Source: Variibacter gotjawalensis (GTDB taxonomy: Bacteria; Pseudomonadota; Alphaproteobacteria; Rhizobiales; Xanthobacteraceae). From it: a DNA stretch of 64,000 nucleotides. Position numbers and translations under genes: made by a program. Positions 9,116 through 19,195 of the stretch are shown in pieces; position 1 is the stretch's first letter; every line of letters begins with the position of its first letter. The stretch is taken from NCBI RefSeq assembly GCF_002355335.1, contig NZ_AP014946.1, positions 1,379,501 through 1,443,500 of the forward strand. The letters run 5' to 3'. Below the pieces are notes generated by a model. The model worked only from the letters and a program-made list of their open reading frames with translations. It did no database searches and was not told where the DNA came from.

Positions 9116-10006
9116 TCAAAAATGCCAGCGCTGCGCCTTGTTCACCAGGAAGTCGCGGAAAGCTTTGATACGCGCGACGTTCTTCATCTCTTCCGGATAA
9201 ACCAAGAACGCGTCGTAAGCGAAGCCGTCGCCGTCGCCGAACAGCTGAACGACGCCGCCGTTTTCCTCGACGATGTAATCCGGCAGCATAGCGATGCCGA
9301 TGCCGCGCTGACATGCGCGCAGGATCCCGAGGATGTTGTTGACAACCAACCACGGCACGCGCGCGTCGCGCCCGTTGCGGCCTGCCGACAAGATCCAGCG
9401 CGAATGTTGCAGATAACTCGGGATCGCGCCGCCGAGCACGAGCAAGCGATGCTGGTCGAGTTCTTCCGGCGTGCGCGGCGTGCCGAAGCGCTTGAGATAA
9501 TCCGGCGACGCATAAGCGTGGAAGTGAACCTGGAACAGCTTGCGCTGAATGAGATCCGGCTGCGTCGGCTGGCGGAGACGAATGGCGACGTCCGCTTCGC
9601 GCATCGCAAGGTCGAGCTCTTCTTCCGTCGTCATCAGCGTCACGCGGATGTCCGGATAGAGATCGAGGAATTCGCCAAGACGCGGGGTCAGCCAATTGAC
9701 GCCGAGACCCGTCGTCGTATTGACGCGGAGTTCGCCGTTCGGCTTCTCGCGGCTGTCGGTCAGTTGCGAGCGCGCGGCTTCGAGCTTCATCAGCACTTCA
9801 TGCGCGGTGCGGAAGAGCAGGTCGCCTTGCTCGGTCAGGATCAGCCCGCGCGCGTGACGGTGAAACAGCGGCACCGCGAGCTCATGCTCGAGCGCGCTCA
9901 CCTGCCGCGATACGGCGGATTGCGAAAGCCCGAGCTGTTCGCCCGCATGCGTGAAACTGCCGGCCTCTGCGGCGGCGTGAAAAACCTTGAGTTTATCCCA
10001 GTCCAT
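9116..10006 (-). CDS. LysR-family transcriptional regulator
   Basis: A 296-residue LysR regulator. The N-terminal helix-turn-helix is FHAAAEAGSFTHAGEQLGLSQS followed by AVSRQVSALE; a substrate-binding domain follows (GELRVNTTTGLGVNWL onward). The start at ATG 10006 (MDWDKLKVF) is preferred because LysR domains normally begin a few residues before this point; the longer frame begins with TTG at 10042. It lies downstream of trxB on the same strand and may be co-transcribed. The genes it controls are not evident, and its ligand is unknown. Confidence 0.85.
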   Translation of the reverse strand: MDWDKLKVFHAAAEAGSFTHAGEQLGLSQSAVSRQVSALEHELAVPLFHRHARGLILTEQGDLLFRTAHEVLMKLEAARSQLTDSREKPNGELRVNTTTGLGVNWLTPRLGEFLDLYPDIRVTLMTTEEELDLAMREADVAIRLRQPTQPDLIQRKLFQVHFHAYASPDYLKRFGTPRTPEELDQHRLLVLGGAIPSYLQHSRWILSAGRNGRDARVPWLVVNNILGILRACQRGIGIAMLPDYIVEENGGVVQLFGDGDGFAYDAFLVYPEEMKNVARIKAFRDFLVNKAQRWHF

Positions 10007-10128
10007 GCCCGTGAGCGCCGATACGCTGGCGCTTCCTCCCAAAGAGCCCGATCGGCAACACGCGGAAACCGGCTTCCCGCCCGATCGAGCAAAACGAGCC
10101 GGACGCGTGCCGGCCTTCTATCCGGTCG

Positions 10129-11130
<1,002 letters not shown>

Positions 11131-11269
11131 TCACAATGTAGGGCAGCCCGGTAGCTATGCAAGATATGCAATGCGGCCGGAGACGACCAGCGCAAACCGC
11201 AGCTTTCAACCGGAAAGCGCATTCTAGCGACGATTGGACGCGATGATTGCAGCTATCTTTCCCTAGTTG

Positions 11270-11557
11270 GCAATTCGTCTGAAGGCGAACGGTGTTCCGG
11301 ACGACCGCGGCAAATCCCTGACCTTTATAGAAGTGTTGCGCGGTATTATCTGGGTGTGTGCCCACTGCTAGCGCCAAACGTCCAAGTCGCTCGGCTTTCG
11401 CGCGCGCCGCCGCGACGAGTGATCGGCCAACGCCCTGACCCCGAGCGCTCAGCACTACGAAAGATGTTGGGAGGTCCATGACACGCTGCCCCAGCTGGGC
11501 CCGATGAGCCGGGACGAGCATCGCGTAGCCGAGAAGTGCTTCGCGATAGTTAGTCGC
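11270..11557 (-). pseudogene. GNAT acetyltransferase remnant
   Basis: Translated on the minus strand, this stretch gives about 95 residues of a GNAT fold: ALLGYAMLVPAHRAQLGQRV, then the acetyl-CoA pyrophosphate loop ARGQGVGRSLVAAARAKAERLG, then NTAQHFYKGQGF. The N-terminal half expected in a GNAT is missing, because upstream the frame runs into the 3' end of the acyl-CoA ligase gene in another frame. No good start codon or Shine-Dalgarno site is visible. After QGF the frame continues without recognisable sequence. The best reading is a truncated, decaying gene; a short functional protein is less likely. Confidence 0.6.
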
Positions 11558-13058
11558 GTGCTTTTCTCTCGTCCATCTCGCGCAGTTCGGTCTTGAGAAT
11601 CTTGCCGTAGTTGTTCTTCGGCAGCGCCGGCACGAAGACATAGTCTTTCGGCCGCTTGAAGCGCGCGATGTGATCAAGGCACAGCGTGTCGAGTTCGGTC
11701 GCGCTCGTCTCGCCGACCACATAAGCAACGACGATCTCGCCCCATTCCGGATGCGGACGGCCGATGACGGACACTTCACGCACGGCCGGATGCTGCAGCA
11801 GCACTTCCTCGATCTCGCGCGGATAGATGTTCGAACCGCCCGAGATCACCATGTCTTTCGAGCGATCCTTCAACGTTAGGTAGCCGTCGGCATCGAAGGC
11901 GCCGACGTCGCCGGTATGCAGCCAGCCGTCATTGAGTGTCGCGGCGGTGGCGTCGTGATTTTTCCAGTAGCCGCCCATGACGACATCGCCGCGCGCAAGA
12001 ATTTCACCGATCTCGCCGGGCGCCAGACACGGCGCATCGGCGCTGCCGACTTTCGCTTCGAGACACGCATACGGACGGCCGACCGAACCGAGCCGCTCCA
12101 TCCAGCGCGGATGGTCGCGATCCGCAATGTCTTCCTTGGTCAGCGTCGTGATCGTCATCGGGCTTTCGCCTTGCCCGTAGATCTGTGCGAAGCGCGAACC
12201 GAAACGATCGAGCGCCGCGAGTGCGTCCTCGACATACATCGGCGCACCGCCGTAGGCGATCGTGCGGATCAGCGATGGATCGCAGTCGGCGGGCGACTCG
12301 ACGAGACGCTTCACCATCGTCGGCGCGGCAAACATGGACGTGCCCGGGAGAGCGCGGAACATCGCGAAGATTTCTTCCGGCTCGAAGCCGCCCGACTCCG
12401 GCACCGCGTTGATACCGAGCCGCGCGACATGCGGCATCATGTAAAGCCCGGAGCCGTGGCTCATCGGCGCTGCGTGAAGCACCGGCGCGCCCGGCGGAAT
12501 CGGATTGACCTCGCTCAAGTAAGCGTGGCTCGCCCAGTTGAGATTGCGATGTGTGAGCATCGCGCCTTTCGGACGTCCTGTCGTTCCCGACGTATAGAAG
12601 AGCCAGGCAAGATCGTCGCCGCCGCGGTCAGCCACGGGCATCGCGTCGGCGATGAACAGCTTTTCGTGGGCGGGCGAGGCGATGCGGATCAATTCGCGGA
12701 GCGATGCCGGAACATGCGGCGCGATCTCGGCTTCGAGATCTTTCGAGACAAAGCAAAACTTCGCCTCGGAATGTTCGAGGATGTAGGCCGCCTCGCGTCC
12801 ATGCAGCTTCGCGTTGATCGGCACCGCGGCAAGACCCGCATGCCAAATCCCGTAGATCGCCTCCGCATATGCGGGCGAATTTTTCGCGAAGATCGCGACG
12901 CGATCGCCGGGCTCGCATTGCGCCCGCAGTGTGGCGGCAAGACGCGCCGCGCGTAAACCGAGCGAAGCGTAGTCGTGTGCGATGTGACTGCCGATGGCAG
13001 TTGCCGGCATCGAACCGTGGCTGAGCGCAGCGCGAGCGAGCCAGTGTGCGATGTTCAT
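11550..13058 (-). CDS. AMP-dependent acyl-CoA synthetase/ligase
   Basis: A 502-residue member of the ANL adenylate-forming superfamily; it should activate a carboxylic acid with ATP and CoA. The phosphate-binding loop is WLFYTSGTTGRPKGAMLTHRN, the core includes QIYGQGESPMT and GYWKNHDAT, the hinge is WLHTGDVGAFDADGYL with DRSKDMVISGGSNIYP, and the catalytic lysine is near the C-terminus in LPKNNYGKILK. The substrate is not clear; related sequences are labelled long-chain-fatty-acid or crotonobetaine CoA ligases. Start ATG 13058 has GGGAGGAC just upstream. Confidence 0.9.
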   Translation of the reverse strand: MNIAHWLARAALSHGSMPATAIGSHIAHDYASLGLRAARLAATLRAQCEPGDRVAIFAKNSPAYAEAIYGIWHAGLAAVPINAKLHGREAAYILEHSEAKFCFVSKDLEAEIAPHVPASLRELIRIASPAHEKLFIADAMPVADRGGDDLAWLFYTSGTTGRPKGAMLTHRNLNWASHAYLSEVNPIPPGAPVLHAAPMSHGSGLYMMPHVARLGINAVPESGGFEPEEIFAMFRALPGTSMFAAPTMVKRLVESPADCDPSLIRTIAYGGAPMYVEDALAALDRFGSRFAQIYGQGESPMTITTLTKEDIADRDHPRWMERLGSVGRPYACLEAKVGSADAPCLAPGEIGEILARGDVVMGGYWKNHDATAATLNDGWLHTGDVGAFDADGYLTLKDRSKDMVISGGSNIYPREIEEVLLQHPAVREVSVIGRPHPEWGEIVVAYVVGETSATELDTLCLDHIARFKRPKDYVFVPALPKNNYGKILKTELREMDERKARD

Positions 13059-13101
13059 TGTCGTCCTCCCGGCGGCTGTATGCAGCCGCTCGTCTTCTCC
13101 G

Positions 13102-13707
13102 TCACCCCATCACGGGGTAGCCCTCGCCGCCGAGCAGGTTCGTCGTTTCGTAAAGCGGCAGGCCGACGACGTTGGTGTAAGAGCCGATCAGTTTGACGAC
13201 GAACGTTCCGGCCAAACCTTGGATCGCATAGCCGCCGGCCTTGCCGCGCCATTCGCCGGAGGCGAGGTAGTGCGCGATGTCCTGCTTCGAGAGACGTTTG
13301 AAGCGCACGCGCGTTTCGATCAGGCGTTCGCGCAGTTTCTCCTTCGGCGTGATCAATGCGACGCCCGTGTAGACACGATGGCTGCGGCCGGAGAGGAGGC
13401 GCAGGCACTGAGCGGCTTCGTCTTCGAGTTCGGTCTTCGGCAGGATGCGGCTGCCGACCGCAACGACTGTGTCGGCGGCCAGAATGTAGGAACCCTTCAG
13501 CTTCTGGTCGCGGCTTGCGGTAACGAGCGCGGCCTCCGCCTTGGCGCGCGCGAGGCGCGTTGCGAGAACGCGGGGGCGCTCCCCCTTCTTCGGCATCTCG
13601 TCGATCTCGGTCGGCAGCAGCATATCGGCGTCGAGGCCTGCCTGATTGAGCAAGGCGACGCGGCGCGGCGAGCCGGAGGCGAGGATAAGCTTGGGGCGGT
13701 CGGTCAT
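13102..13707 (-). CDS. maf: Maf family nucleoside triphosphate pyrophosphatase
   Basis: A 201-residue Maf protein, which hydrolyses non-canonical or modified nucleoside triphosphates to the monophosphate and pyrophosphate. The N-terminal [18 protein letters not shown] is the family hallmark, followed by [11 protein letters not shown] and [13 protein letters not shown], with the catalytic aspartate expected in AADTVV. It is the last gene of the conserved run with the low-Mr phosphatase, UPF0262 and hisD, all on the minus strand. In many Rhizobiales infA lies beside maf; here only 61 bases separate it from the phosphatase and no infA is seen. Confidence 0.92.
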   Translation of the reverse strand: MTDRPKLILASGSPRRVALLNQAGLDADMLLPTEIDEMPKKGERPRVLATRLARAKAEAALVTASRDQKLKGSYILAADTVVAVGSRILPKTELEDEAAQCLRLLSGRSHRVYTGVALITPKEKLRERLIETRVRFKRLSKQDIAHYLASGEWRGKAGGYAIQGLAGTFVVKLIGSYTNVVGLPLYETTNLLGGEGYPVMG

Positions 13708-13768
13708 GCGGAAGGAATAGTCCCTAGAGGCGGGGCGAAGCTAGCCCGAAAGGTTTAACGCCTCAACG

Positions 13769-14236
13769 TCACTCGTTCCCGCGTGCAATCGAGCCGAAAC
13801 GGTCGCGGATGCGCTTCGCCAATATGTCGCGGACGGAGCGGTAGGCGTCGAGGATCTGCTCGCGGCTGCCGCCTTGATTGGTGACATCCGGCACCGGCCA
13901 GTATTCGACATCGGCGGCCAGTGTGCGCGTCAGATCGAGCGCCCGGTGGTGGGCAGGCGGCGAGAGCGTGACGATGAGGTCGAAGTTGAGGCCCTCGGCG
14001 TCTTCGAGTTCCTCGAAGGTGTGCGGCCGGTGCTTGGCGATATCGAGGCCGATTTCCTCCATCACGGCGGCGGCGAACGGGTCGAGTTCGCCTTTGCGGA
14101 CACCCGCCGACTCGCCATACAGCGAACGGCCGAAGTAGTGGCGAAACAGCGCGAGCGCCATCGGCGAGCGGACCGCATTCATCTCGCAAGCGAACAGGAC
14201 GGCCTGCGGTGCGCGCGTCGGACCGCCTGCGATCAC
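13769..14236 (-). CDS. low molecular weight protein-tyrosine phosphatase / arsenate reductase family protein
   Basis: A 155-residue LMW-PTP fold protein. The phosphate-binding loop reads FACEMNAVRSPMA, which satisfies C-x5-R-S, although the usual form is C-x-G-N-x-C-R-S. The usual late Asp-Pro appears as PVPDVT. It is therefore probably active, but whether on phosphotyrosine or arsenate cannot be told. The start is GTG at 14236, one base after the UPF0262 stop, indicating translational coupling. Its place between UPF0262 and maf is conserved in Rhizobiales (established synteny). Confidence 0.82.
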   Translation of the reverse strand: MIAGGPTRAPQAVLFACEMNAVRSPMALALFRHYFGRSLYGESAGVRKGELDPFAAAVMEEIGLDIAKHRPHTFEELEDAEGLNFDLIVTLSPPAHHRALDLTRTLAADVEYWPVPDVTNQGGSREQILDAYRSVRDILAKRIRDRFGSIARGNE

Positions 14237-14237
14237 G

Positions 14238-14726
14238 TCAGCCCTTCCAGTGCAGAACGCAGATGAGGGTGAAGAGCCGCCGCGCCGTATCGAAGTCGGT
14301 CGCGACTTTCGACTCGAGGCGCTCCAAGAGCAGGCGCGAGCCTTCGTCGTGCAAACCGCGCCGGCCCATGTCGATCGCCTCGATCTGGCTCGGCGTCGAG
14401 GTGCGGATCGCGTGGTAGTAGCTCTCGCAGATCAGGAAGTAATCCTTCACGATCTTCCGGAACGGCGACAGCGACAGCATGTGCGTGACGACCGGATCGC
14501 CGGCCGGCGTGCGGATGTCGAAAACCAAACGATTGTCGGCAATCGCGATGTTGAGCGCGAAAGGTCCGCCCGTTGCACCGACCGGCGCGAAGGTGTTCTC
14601 CTCGATCAGGTCATAGATCGCGACCGCGCGCTCGTGCTCGACGTCGGGGTTGGAACGCCCGATCGAGTTTTCGTCGAGTTTTACGGCGACGAGGCGGTGG
14701 ACGGAATCTTTGGCGTCGGAGCTCAT
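14238..14726 (-). CDS. UPF0262 family protein
   Basis: A 162-residue cytoplasmic protein of unknown function matching UPF0262. Family-typical stretches are [35 protein letters not shown] and [20 protein letters not shown]. The start is set at ATG 14726 (MSSDAKD); the longest frame begins with TTG at 14738. It sits between hisD and the LMW phosphatase gene, in the order usual for alphaproteobacteria. No catalytic motif is recognised. Confidence 0.85.
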   Translation of the reverse strand: MSSDAKDSVHRLVAVKLDENSIGRSNPDVEHERAVAIYDLIEENTFAPVGATGGPFALNIAIADNRLVFDIRTPAGDPVVTHMLSLSPFRKIVKDYFLICESYYHAIRTSTPSQIEAIDMGRRGLHDEGSRLLLERLESKVATDFDTARRLFTLICVLHWKG

Positions 14727-14787
14727 GCGACCAATCAAATCGAATGGCGTCAGCTTAGCGGCCGGGGCGGAATAAAAAAGCCACTCA

Positions 14788-16080
14788 TCAGAGATTTAGC
14801 CGGATCGAGACCGAACGGGAATGCGCTTCGAGCCCCTCGGCCTTGCCGAGCGCGATGGCGGACGGCCCGAGCGCCCGCAAAGCGTCCGGCGAGAGGCGTA
14901 AAAGCGATGTCCGCTTCATGAAGTCGAGCACGCCGAGGCCGGACGAGAAACGCGCCGAGCGCGCCGTCGGCAGGACATGGTTCGAACCCGCCACATAGTC
15001 GCCGATCGCTTCCGGGGTGTGGCGGCCGATGAAGATCGCGCCCGCGTTGCGGATTTTGCCGACCAGGCGGTCTGCGTCCTCAGTCTCGATCTCGAGATGT
15101 TCGGGGGCGATCGCGTCGGTCAGCGGGATCGCTTCGTCGAAATCGCGGACCAGGATGATCGCGCCGAAGTCGCGCCATGACGCGGCGGCGACTTCACCGC
15201 GCGGCAGCGTCTTGAGTTGGCGTGTCAGCGCGGCTTCCACCGCGTCGGCGAAGGCCGCGTCGTTGGTGATGAGGATCGATTGCGCCGCGACGTCATGCTC
15301 GGCCTGCGCCAGCAGATCGGCCGCGACCCATTCCGGGTTGCTGTCGCGGTCGGCGAGGATCAACACTTCGGACGGCCCCGCGATCATATCGATGCCGACT
15401 TTGCCGAAGACGAGGCGCTTTGCTGCCGCAACATAGGCGTTGCCGGGCCCGACGATCTTCGCGACCGGAGAAATCGTCTCGGTGCCGTAGGCGAGCGCCG
15501 CAACCGCTTGCGCGCCACCGACGCGATAAATTTCATCGACGCCGGCAAGCGCCGCAGCCGCAAGCACGAGCGGCATCAGTTTCCCGTCCGGCGACGGCAC
15601 CACCATCGCGACGCGCGGCACGCCGGCGACTTTCGCCGGCACAGCATTCATCAGCACTGACGAGGGATACGCCGCTGTGCCACCCGGAACGTAAAGTCCG
15701 ACGGCTTCGATCGCGGTCCAGCGATGGCCGAGTTCGACGCCGAGCGCGTCGGTCCAGCTGTCGTCTTTCGGAAGTTGACGGCGGTGATACGTCTCGATGC
15801 GCGACTTCGCGATCGACAGAGCGCCGAGCGCTTCCGGATCGCACTGCTTCTGCGCGGCCGCGATCTCGTCAGCCGAAATGCAGATGCCGACCTTGTTAAG
15901 ATCGATGCGATCGAACTTCTGCGAGTAGTCGACAAGCGCCTGATCGCCGCGCGCGACGACGTCATTCACGATCGCGCGGACGGTCTGCTCGACGTCCTGC
16001 GAGGCTTCCCGCTTGGCGCCGAGAAAAGCTTGAAACTGCTGCTGAAAATCAGACGCGCGCGTGTCGAGGCGAAGCGGCAT
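14788..16080 (-). CDS. hisD: histidinol dehydrogenase
   Basis: A 430-residue enzyme for the last two steps of histidine biosynthesis, oxidising L-histidinol to histidine with NAD. Typical sequence includes [83 protein letters not shown] and [15 protein letters not shown]. The Gln/His zinc ligands lie in QAEHD. ATG 16080 is the start (MPLRLDTR); the longer frame starts with TTG. Histidine-degradation genes (hutF, hutH) lie 30 kb away in the same window. Confidence 0.96.
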   Translation of the reverse strand: MPLRLDTRASDFQQQFQAFLGAKREASQDVEQTVRAIVNDVVARGDQALVDYSQKFDRIDLNKVGICISADEIAAAQKQCDPEALGALSIAKSRIETYHRRQLPKDDSWTDALGVELGHRWTAIEAVGLYVPGGTAAYPSSVLMNAVPAKVAGVPRVAMVVPSPDGKLMPLVLAAAALAGVDEIYRVGGAQAVAALAYGTETISPVAKIVGPGNAYVAAAKRLVFGKVGIDMIAGPSEVLILADRDSNPEWVAADLLAQAEHDVAAQSILITNDAAFADAVEAALTRQLKTLPRGEVAAASWRDFGAIILVRDFDEAIPLTDAIAPEHLEIETEDADRLVGKIRNAGAIFIGRHTPEAIGDYVAGSNHVLPTARSARFSSGLGVLDFMKRTSLLRLSPDALRALGPSAIALGKAEGLEAHSRSVSIRLNL

Positions 16081-16119
16081 GGCCAAATCCGAAGGAGGCC
16101 ACCCGCTGGTGGCGCCCCG

Positions 16120-16605
16120 TCAATGGCGCGGGGGCGTCGCGGCGTCAACCCCGGGGGTGCTCGGGCTCGGACCTTCGAGCGCATGCTCGGGGCAGCGGGC
16201 GCAGGTCCAGGTCGGGCCGAGGTCGGCAAGCTCGGACTCGAGGCATTCGAGTTCGAGACGAATCGCGCCGCCGCCGGAGAACAGCAGCGTCGCGGTGCCG
16301 GAGGCGCCGTCGACCGGTGCGAAGTCGATCGCGAGGAGGTTGAGGACAGCGTCCTTGTTGCGCGGATCGATGTTGCGGACCTGGCAGGACAAGACGCGCT
16401 CGAAGCGCAAAGCGGCGAGCCGGCGGCGATAGATCGGGTCGTTGGTCAGTGCGGACTCCCAGTCGAAGCGATTGACGCCGAGGACCATGCGCTGCTCGCG
16501 CGGGCGCCAATGCACGTCGCCGACCTTGACGATCGCGTCCTGCAGATGCGCCGACACCACTTCGATATCGTCGCGATCGAGCGCGATCAGTTTCAGCAAA
16601 TCCAT
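16120..16605 (-). CDS. DUF2948 family protein
   Basis: A 161-residue protein of unknown function. The start MDLLKLIALDRDDIEVVSAH matches the DUF2948 family, as does WRPREQRMVLGVNRFDWE, with a conserved acidic and aromatic pattern. ATG 16605 is preceded by GAGGTGATG, and the longer frame from 16695 has no such site. It is encoded 39 bases upstream of hisD on the same strand and is probably co-transcribed with it, as in other Rhizobiales. Confidence 0.82.
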   Translation of the reverse strand: MDLLKLIALDRDDIEVVSAHLQDAIVKVGDVHWRPREQRMVLGVNRFDWESALTNDPIYRRRLAALRFERVLSCQVRNIDPRNKDAVLNLLAIDFAPVDGASGTATLLFSGGGAIRLELECLESELADLGPTWTCARCPEHALEGPSPSTPGVDAATPPRH

Positions 16606-16719
16606 CACATCACCTCTACGCGCCGCGTCGCCCCGTTTCGCGCGCCTGCCATTTCTAGATGTGACTAAGGTGGTGGCGATACCACCAGCACGCAAGGCGT
16701 GAATTCGAAACGCGTCGCG

Positions 16720-17187
16720 TTACTGCGCGAGCGTTGAGCGGAGCGAGAGCGGTTTGCCGTCGGTGCGCGAGGCGCGGCGCATGATCGCGCGCTTGCGGCC
16801 GCCGCCGTGCTGCGTGAAGTCGCAATAGGCAAAACCGAAGCCGGAGATTGCGCCACGGAACGAGCGCTCCGACGTCTGCACGAGGTTGAAGCACGGCTCG
16901 AAGAACACGCCCTTCACGGACGCGCAGACGCGATCACCCTTCACGCGCACCGTATTGGCGGGGAGCACGGCGTTGCGCATCATGCCCTTGCCTTGCATCT
17001 GCACGCTGCCCTGAACGGAGCCGTCGCCGTTGATGCGGCCGGCACCACGGCTGCCATCGAAGCAGGAATAAGCGAAGGTTTTGCCGACGACGAATGTGCG
17101 CGCCTGGTCGACCGTCATTTCGGCAGCCGAAGCCGGTCCCGTCAGAGCCATCGCCCCGAGCAGAAGTCCGATCTTACGCACTTCCAT
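16720..17187 (-). CDS. secreted protein of unknown function with four cysteines
   Basis: A 155-residue protein. It begins with a signal peptide (MEVRKIGLLLGAMALTGPASA, cut probably after ASA). The mature part has four cysteines, in YSCFDG, RVCASV, EPCFNL and AYCDF, which could form two disulfides in the periplasm. It is rich in Gly, Arg and Lys towards the end (QHGGGRKRAIMRRAS). Start ATG 17187 has AAGGGAG seven bases upstream; the TTG at 17193 is unlikely. No family is recognised with certainty. It is monocistronic between DUF2948 and the MDR reductase. Confidence 0.7.
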   Translation of the reverse strand: MEVRKIGLLLGAMALTGPASAAEMTVDQARTFVVGKTFAYSCFDGSRGAGRINGDGSVQGSVQMQGKGMMRNAVLPANTVRVKGDRVCASVKGVFFEPCFNLVQTSERSFRGAISGFGFAYCDFTQHGGGRKRAIMRRASRTDGKPLSLRSTLAQ

Positions 17188-17294
17188 CGCCAAACTCCCT
17201 TAACCCTAACGCGGCGTAAACTGGCGGCCATATTGGCCTTCAATCCCTAAGAGCCGGTTTACCCCGCAGATCGGGGCAAATATTTGCCCGAAGC

Positions 17295-18278
17295 TCAGAT
17301 CTTCACAACCACCCGTCCGCGGACTTTCCCGTCCAGGATGTCACTACCGGCGCCGATGACCTGATCGAGGCCGATTTCGGTGACCATCGACTGCAGGCGG
17401 CTCCAATCGAGGTCGGTGGCGAGACGGCGCCAAGCCTCGCGGCGAAGGGCCTGCGGGGCCATCACCGAATCGATGCCGAGCAGCGCGACGCCGCGCAAGA
17501 TGAAGGGTGCGACGCTGGACGGCAGGTCCATACCGCCGGCCAAACCGCAGGCTGCGACTGCGCCGCCGTATTTCGTCTGCGAGAGGACGTTGGCGAGCGT
17601 CTGCGAGCCGACCGAATCCACCGCGCAAGCCCAGCGCTCCTTGCCGAGCGGGCGGCCCGGTGCAGACAACTCGGCGCGATCGATGATCTCGGCAGCCCCG
17701 AGTTTTTTGAGGTAGTCGCCTTCGGAGACACGGCCCGTCGATGCGATGACGTGGAAGCCGGCTTTTGCGAGCAAGGCGATGGCGACCGAGCCGACGCCGC
17801 CGGCCGCGCCGGTGACGAGCGCCGGGCCGGCTTTCGGCGTGATGCCATGCTTTTCGAGCGCGAGCAGCGAGAGCATCGCGGTGTAACCGGCGGTGCCGAC
17901 CGCCATCGCTTCGCGGCCCGTCATCCCGATCGGCAGCGGCACCAGCCACTCGCCCTTCACGCGCGACTTCTGCGCGTAGGCGCCGAGATGGGTTTCGCCG
18001 GTGCCCCAGCCATTAAGGATGACGCGGTCGCCTTCCTTCCAATCCGGATTTGTAGACTTCTCGACCGTGCCGACGAAATCGATGCCGGGGATCATCGGAA
18101 ACCGGCGAACCACCGGGGCTTTGCCGGTCAGCGCGAGACCGTCTTTGTAATTGAGCGTCGACCACTCGACCGCGACGGTCACGTCGCCGTCCATCAACTC
18201 GTTCTCGTCGAAGTCGGCCAGCGCGACGGTTTGGCCCTTGTCGGCCTTCTCGATACGGATCGCCTTGAAAGTCGCCAC
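17295..18278 (-). CDS. acuI: zinc-independent MDR oxidoreductase, AcuI/YhdH type (acrylyl-CoA reductase)
   Basis: A 327-residue medium-chain dehydrogenase/reductase. The family features are NYKDGLALTGK, FPMIPGIDFVGTVEKSTN, AVGTAGYTAMLSLLALEKHG and the NADPH site VTGAAGGVGSVAIALLAKAG. AcuI-type enzymes reduce acrylyl-CoA to propionyl-CoA, protecting against the toxic intermediate. The start is GTG 18278 with CGGGAGACC upstream. Similar enzymes are also named quinone oxidoreductase YhdH, so the physiological substrate is inference. Confidence 0.82.
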   Translation of the reverse strand: MATFKAIRIEKADKGQTVALADFDENELMDGDVTVAVEWSTLNYKDGLALTGKAPVVRRFPMIPGIDFVGTVEKSTNPDWKEGDRVILNGWGTGETHLGAYAQKSRVKGEWLVPLPIGMTGREAMAVGTAGYTAMLSLLALEKHGITPKAGPALVTGAAGGVGSVAIALLAKAGFHVIASTGRVSEGDYLKKLGAAEIIDRAELSAPGRPLGKERWACAVDSVGSQTLANVLSQTKYGGAVAACGLAGGMDLPSSVAPFILRGVALLGIDSVMAPQALRREAWRRLATDLDWSRLQSMVTEIGLDQVIGAGSDILDGKVRGRVVVKI

Positions 18279-18476
18279 TACGGTCTCCCGGAAGTTCTTG
18301 GGTTGCGCCGGTTTTGGCCCGCGAGGCCGGAGGGCGCAAGTTTTACGTGCTGCCGAGATTAATGGAGGCGGGCAGGGGCAGGGTTATGGGGTGCCGATAG
18401 ACGGCCCCATACGCTGTCGCATCTACAGTTTGGGCAAGCTCTTGGTTTGAAGCGATCATCCGCGTAAGAACCCCCC

Positions 18477-19070
18477 ATGCCGACACGAAAATTTCTGTTT
18501 ATCCGCCATGGCGAAACCGACTGGAACAAAGCCGGGCGCATCCAAGGTTCGACCGACATCCCGTTGAACGCGACCGGACGCGCGCAGGCGCGTGCTGCTG
18601 CCGCAGCGCTGCGCTCCGCGACGTTCGACCGCGTGATCGCGAGCCCGCTATCGCGCGCGCTCGAAACCGCGCAGCTCGTCAACGAACCGCACGGCCGCCC
18701 GCTTCATACCGACAAGAATCTCCAGGAGCGAGGCTTCGGCAGCTTCGAGGGCTTCGGCATCGCCGAACTCAAGCAGCGCCACGGCATCCCGATGACGCAG
18801 TCGCTGACCACGATCCTGCCGCCCGACGCTGAACAGTGGGGCGAGACGCTCAAGCGCACGCGTGGCGTGATCCGAACGTGGACCGAACGCTACCCCAAAG
18901 AGACGCTGCTTTTCGTCAGCCACGGTGGTGTGTTCGGGGCTCTCCACGAACAGTTGTGCGGCGCCTGGGCCTCGACCCAAAACGCCGTCCCGTACAGTTT
19001 TTCACCCAACGCATCGGGCTGGGACGTCGCAGTTCTGGAGGCCGCTACGGCCGACCTCTCGACGCAATAA
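18477..19070 (+). CDS. histidine phosphatase superfamily protein
   Basis: A 197-residue branch 1 histidine phosphatase (phosphoglycerate mutase-like). The catalytic motif is FIRHGETDWNKAGRIQGSTD, followed by VIASPLSRALETAQLV, LQERGFGSFEGF and the second histidine in LLFVSHGGVFGALHEQL. These enzymes act through a phosphohistidine; substrates range from sugar phosphates to cobalamin precursors. No cobalamin genes are adjacent, so CobC is unlikely. It stands alone on the plus strand before ilvE. Confidence 0.87.
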   Translation: MPTRKFLFIRHGETDWNKAGRIQGSTDIPLNATGRAQARAAAAALRSATFDRVIASPLSRALETAQLVNEPHGRPLHTDKNLQERGFGSFEGFGIAELKQRHGIPMTQSLTTILPPDAEQWGETLKRTRGVIRTWTERYPKETLLFVSHGGVFGALHEQLCGAWASTQNAVPYSFSPNASGWDVAVLEAATADLSTQ

Positions 19071-19134
19071 GAAAAAGGTCACTATTACTGACATATTTAT
19101 CTTGCTCTAATCTGAGAACTGCATTTTAGTCGCC

Positions 19135-19153
19135 GGTCACTGCCAATGTGACC
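19135..19153. promoter_or_regulatory. inverted repeat upstream of ilvE
   Basis: GGTCAC-tgccaat-GTGACC is a perfect six-base inverted repeat with a seven-base centre. It lies about 45 bases before the ilvE start, in the only AT-rich part of this gap (19071-19130). The position fits an operator or an mRNA hairpin; no regulator is assigned. Confidence 0.4.
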
Positions 19154-19195
19154 CGGCTTTGCCTAAGACAGACGCCGGACCGGGAGATGACGCCG

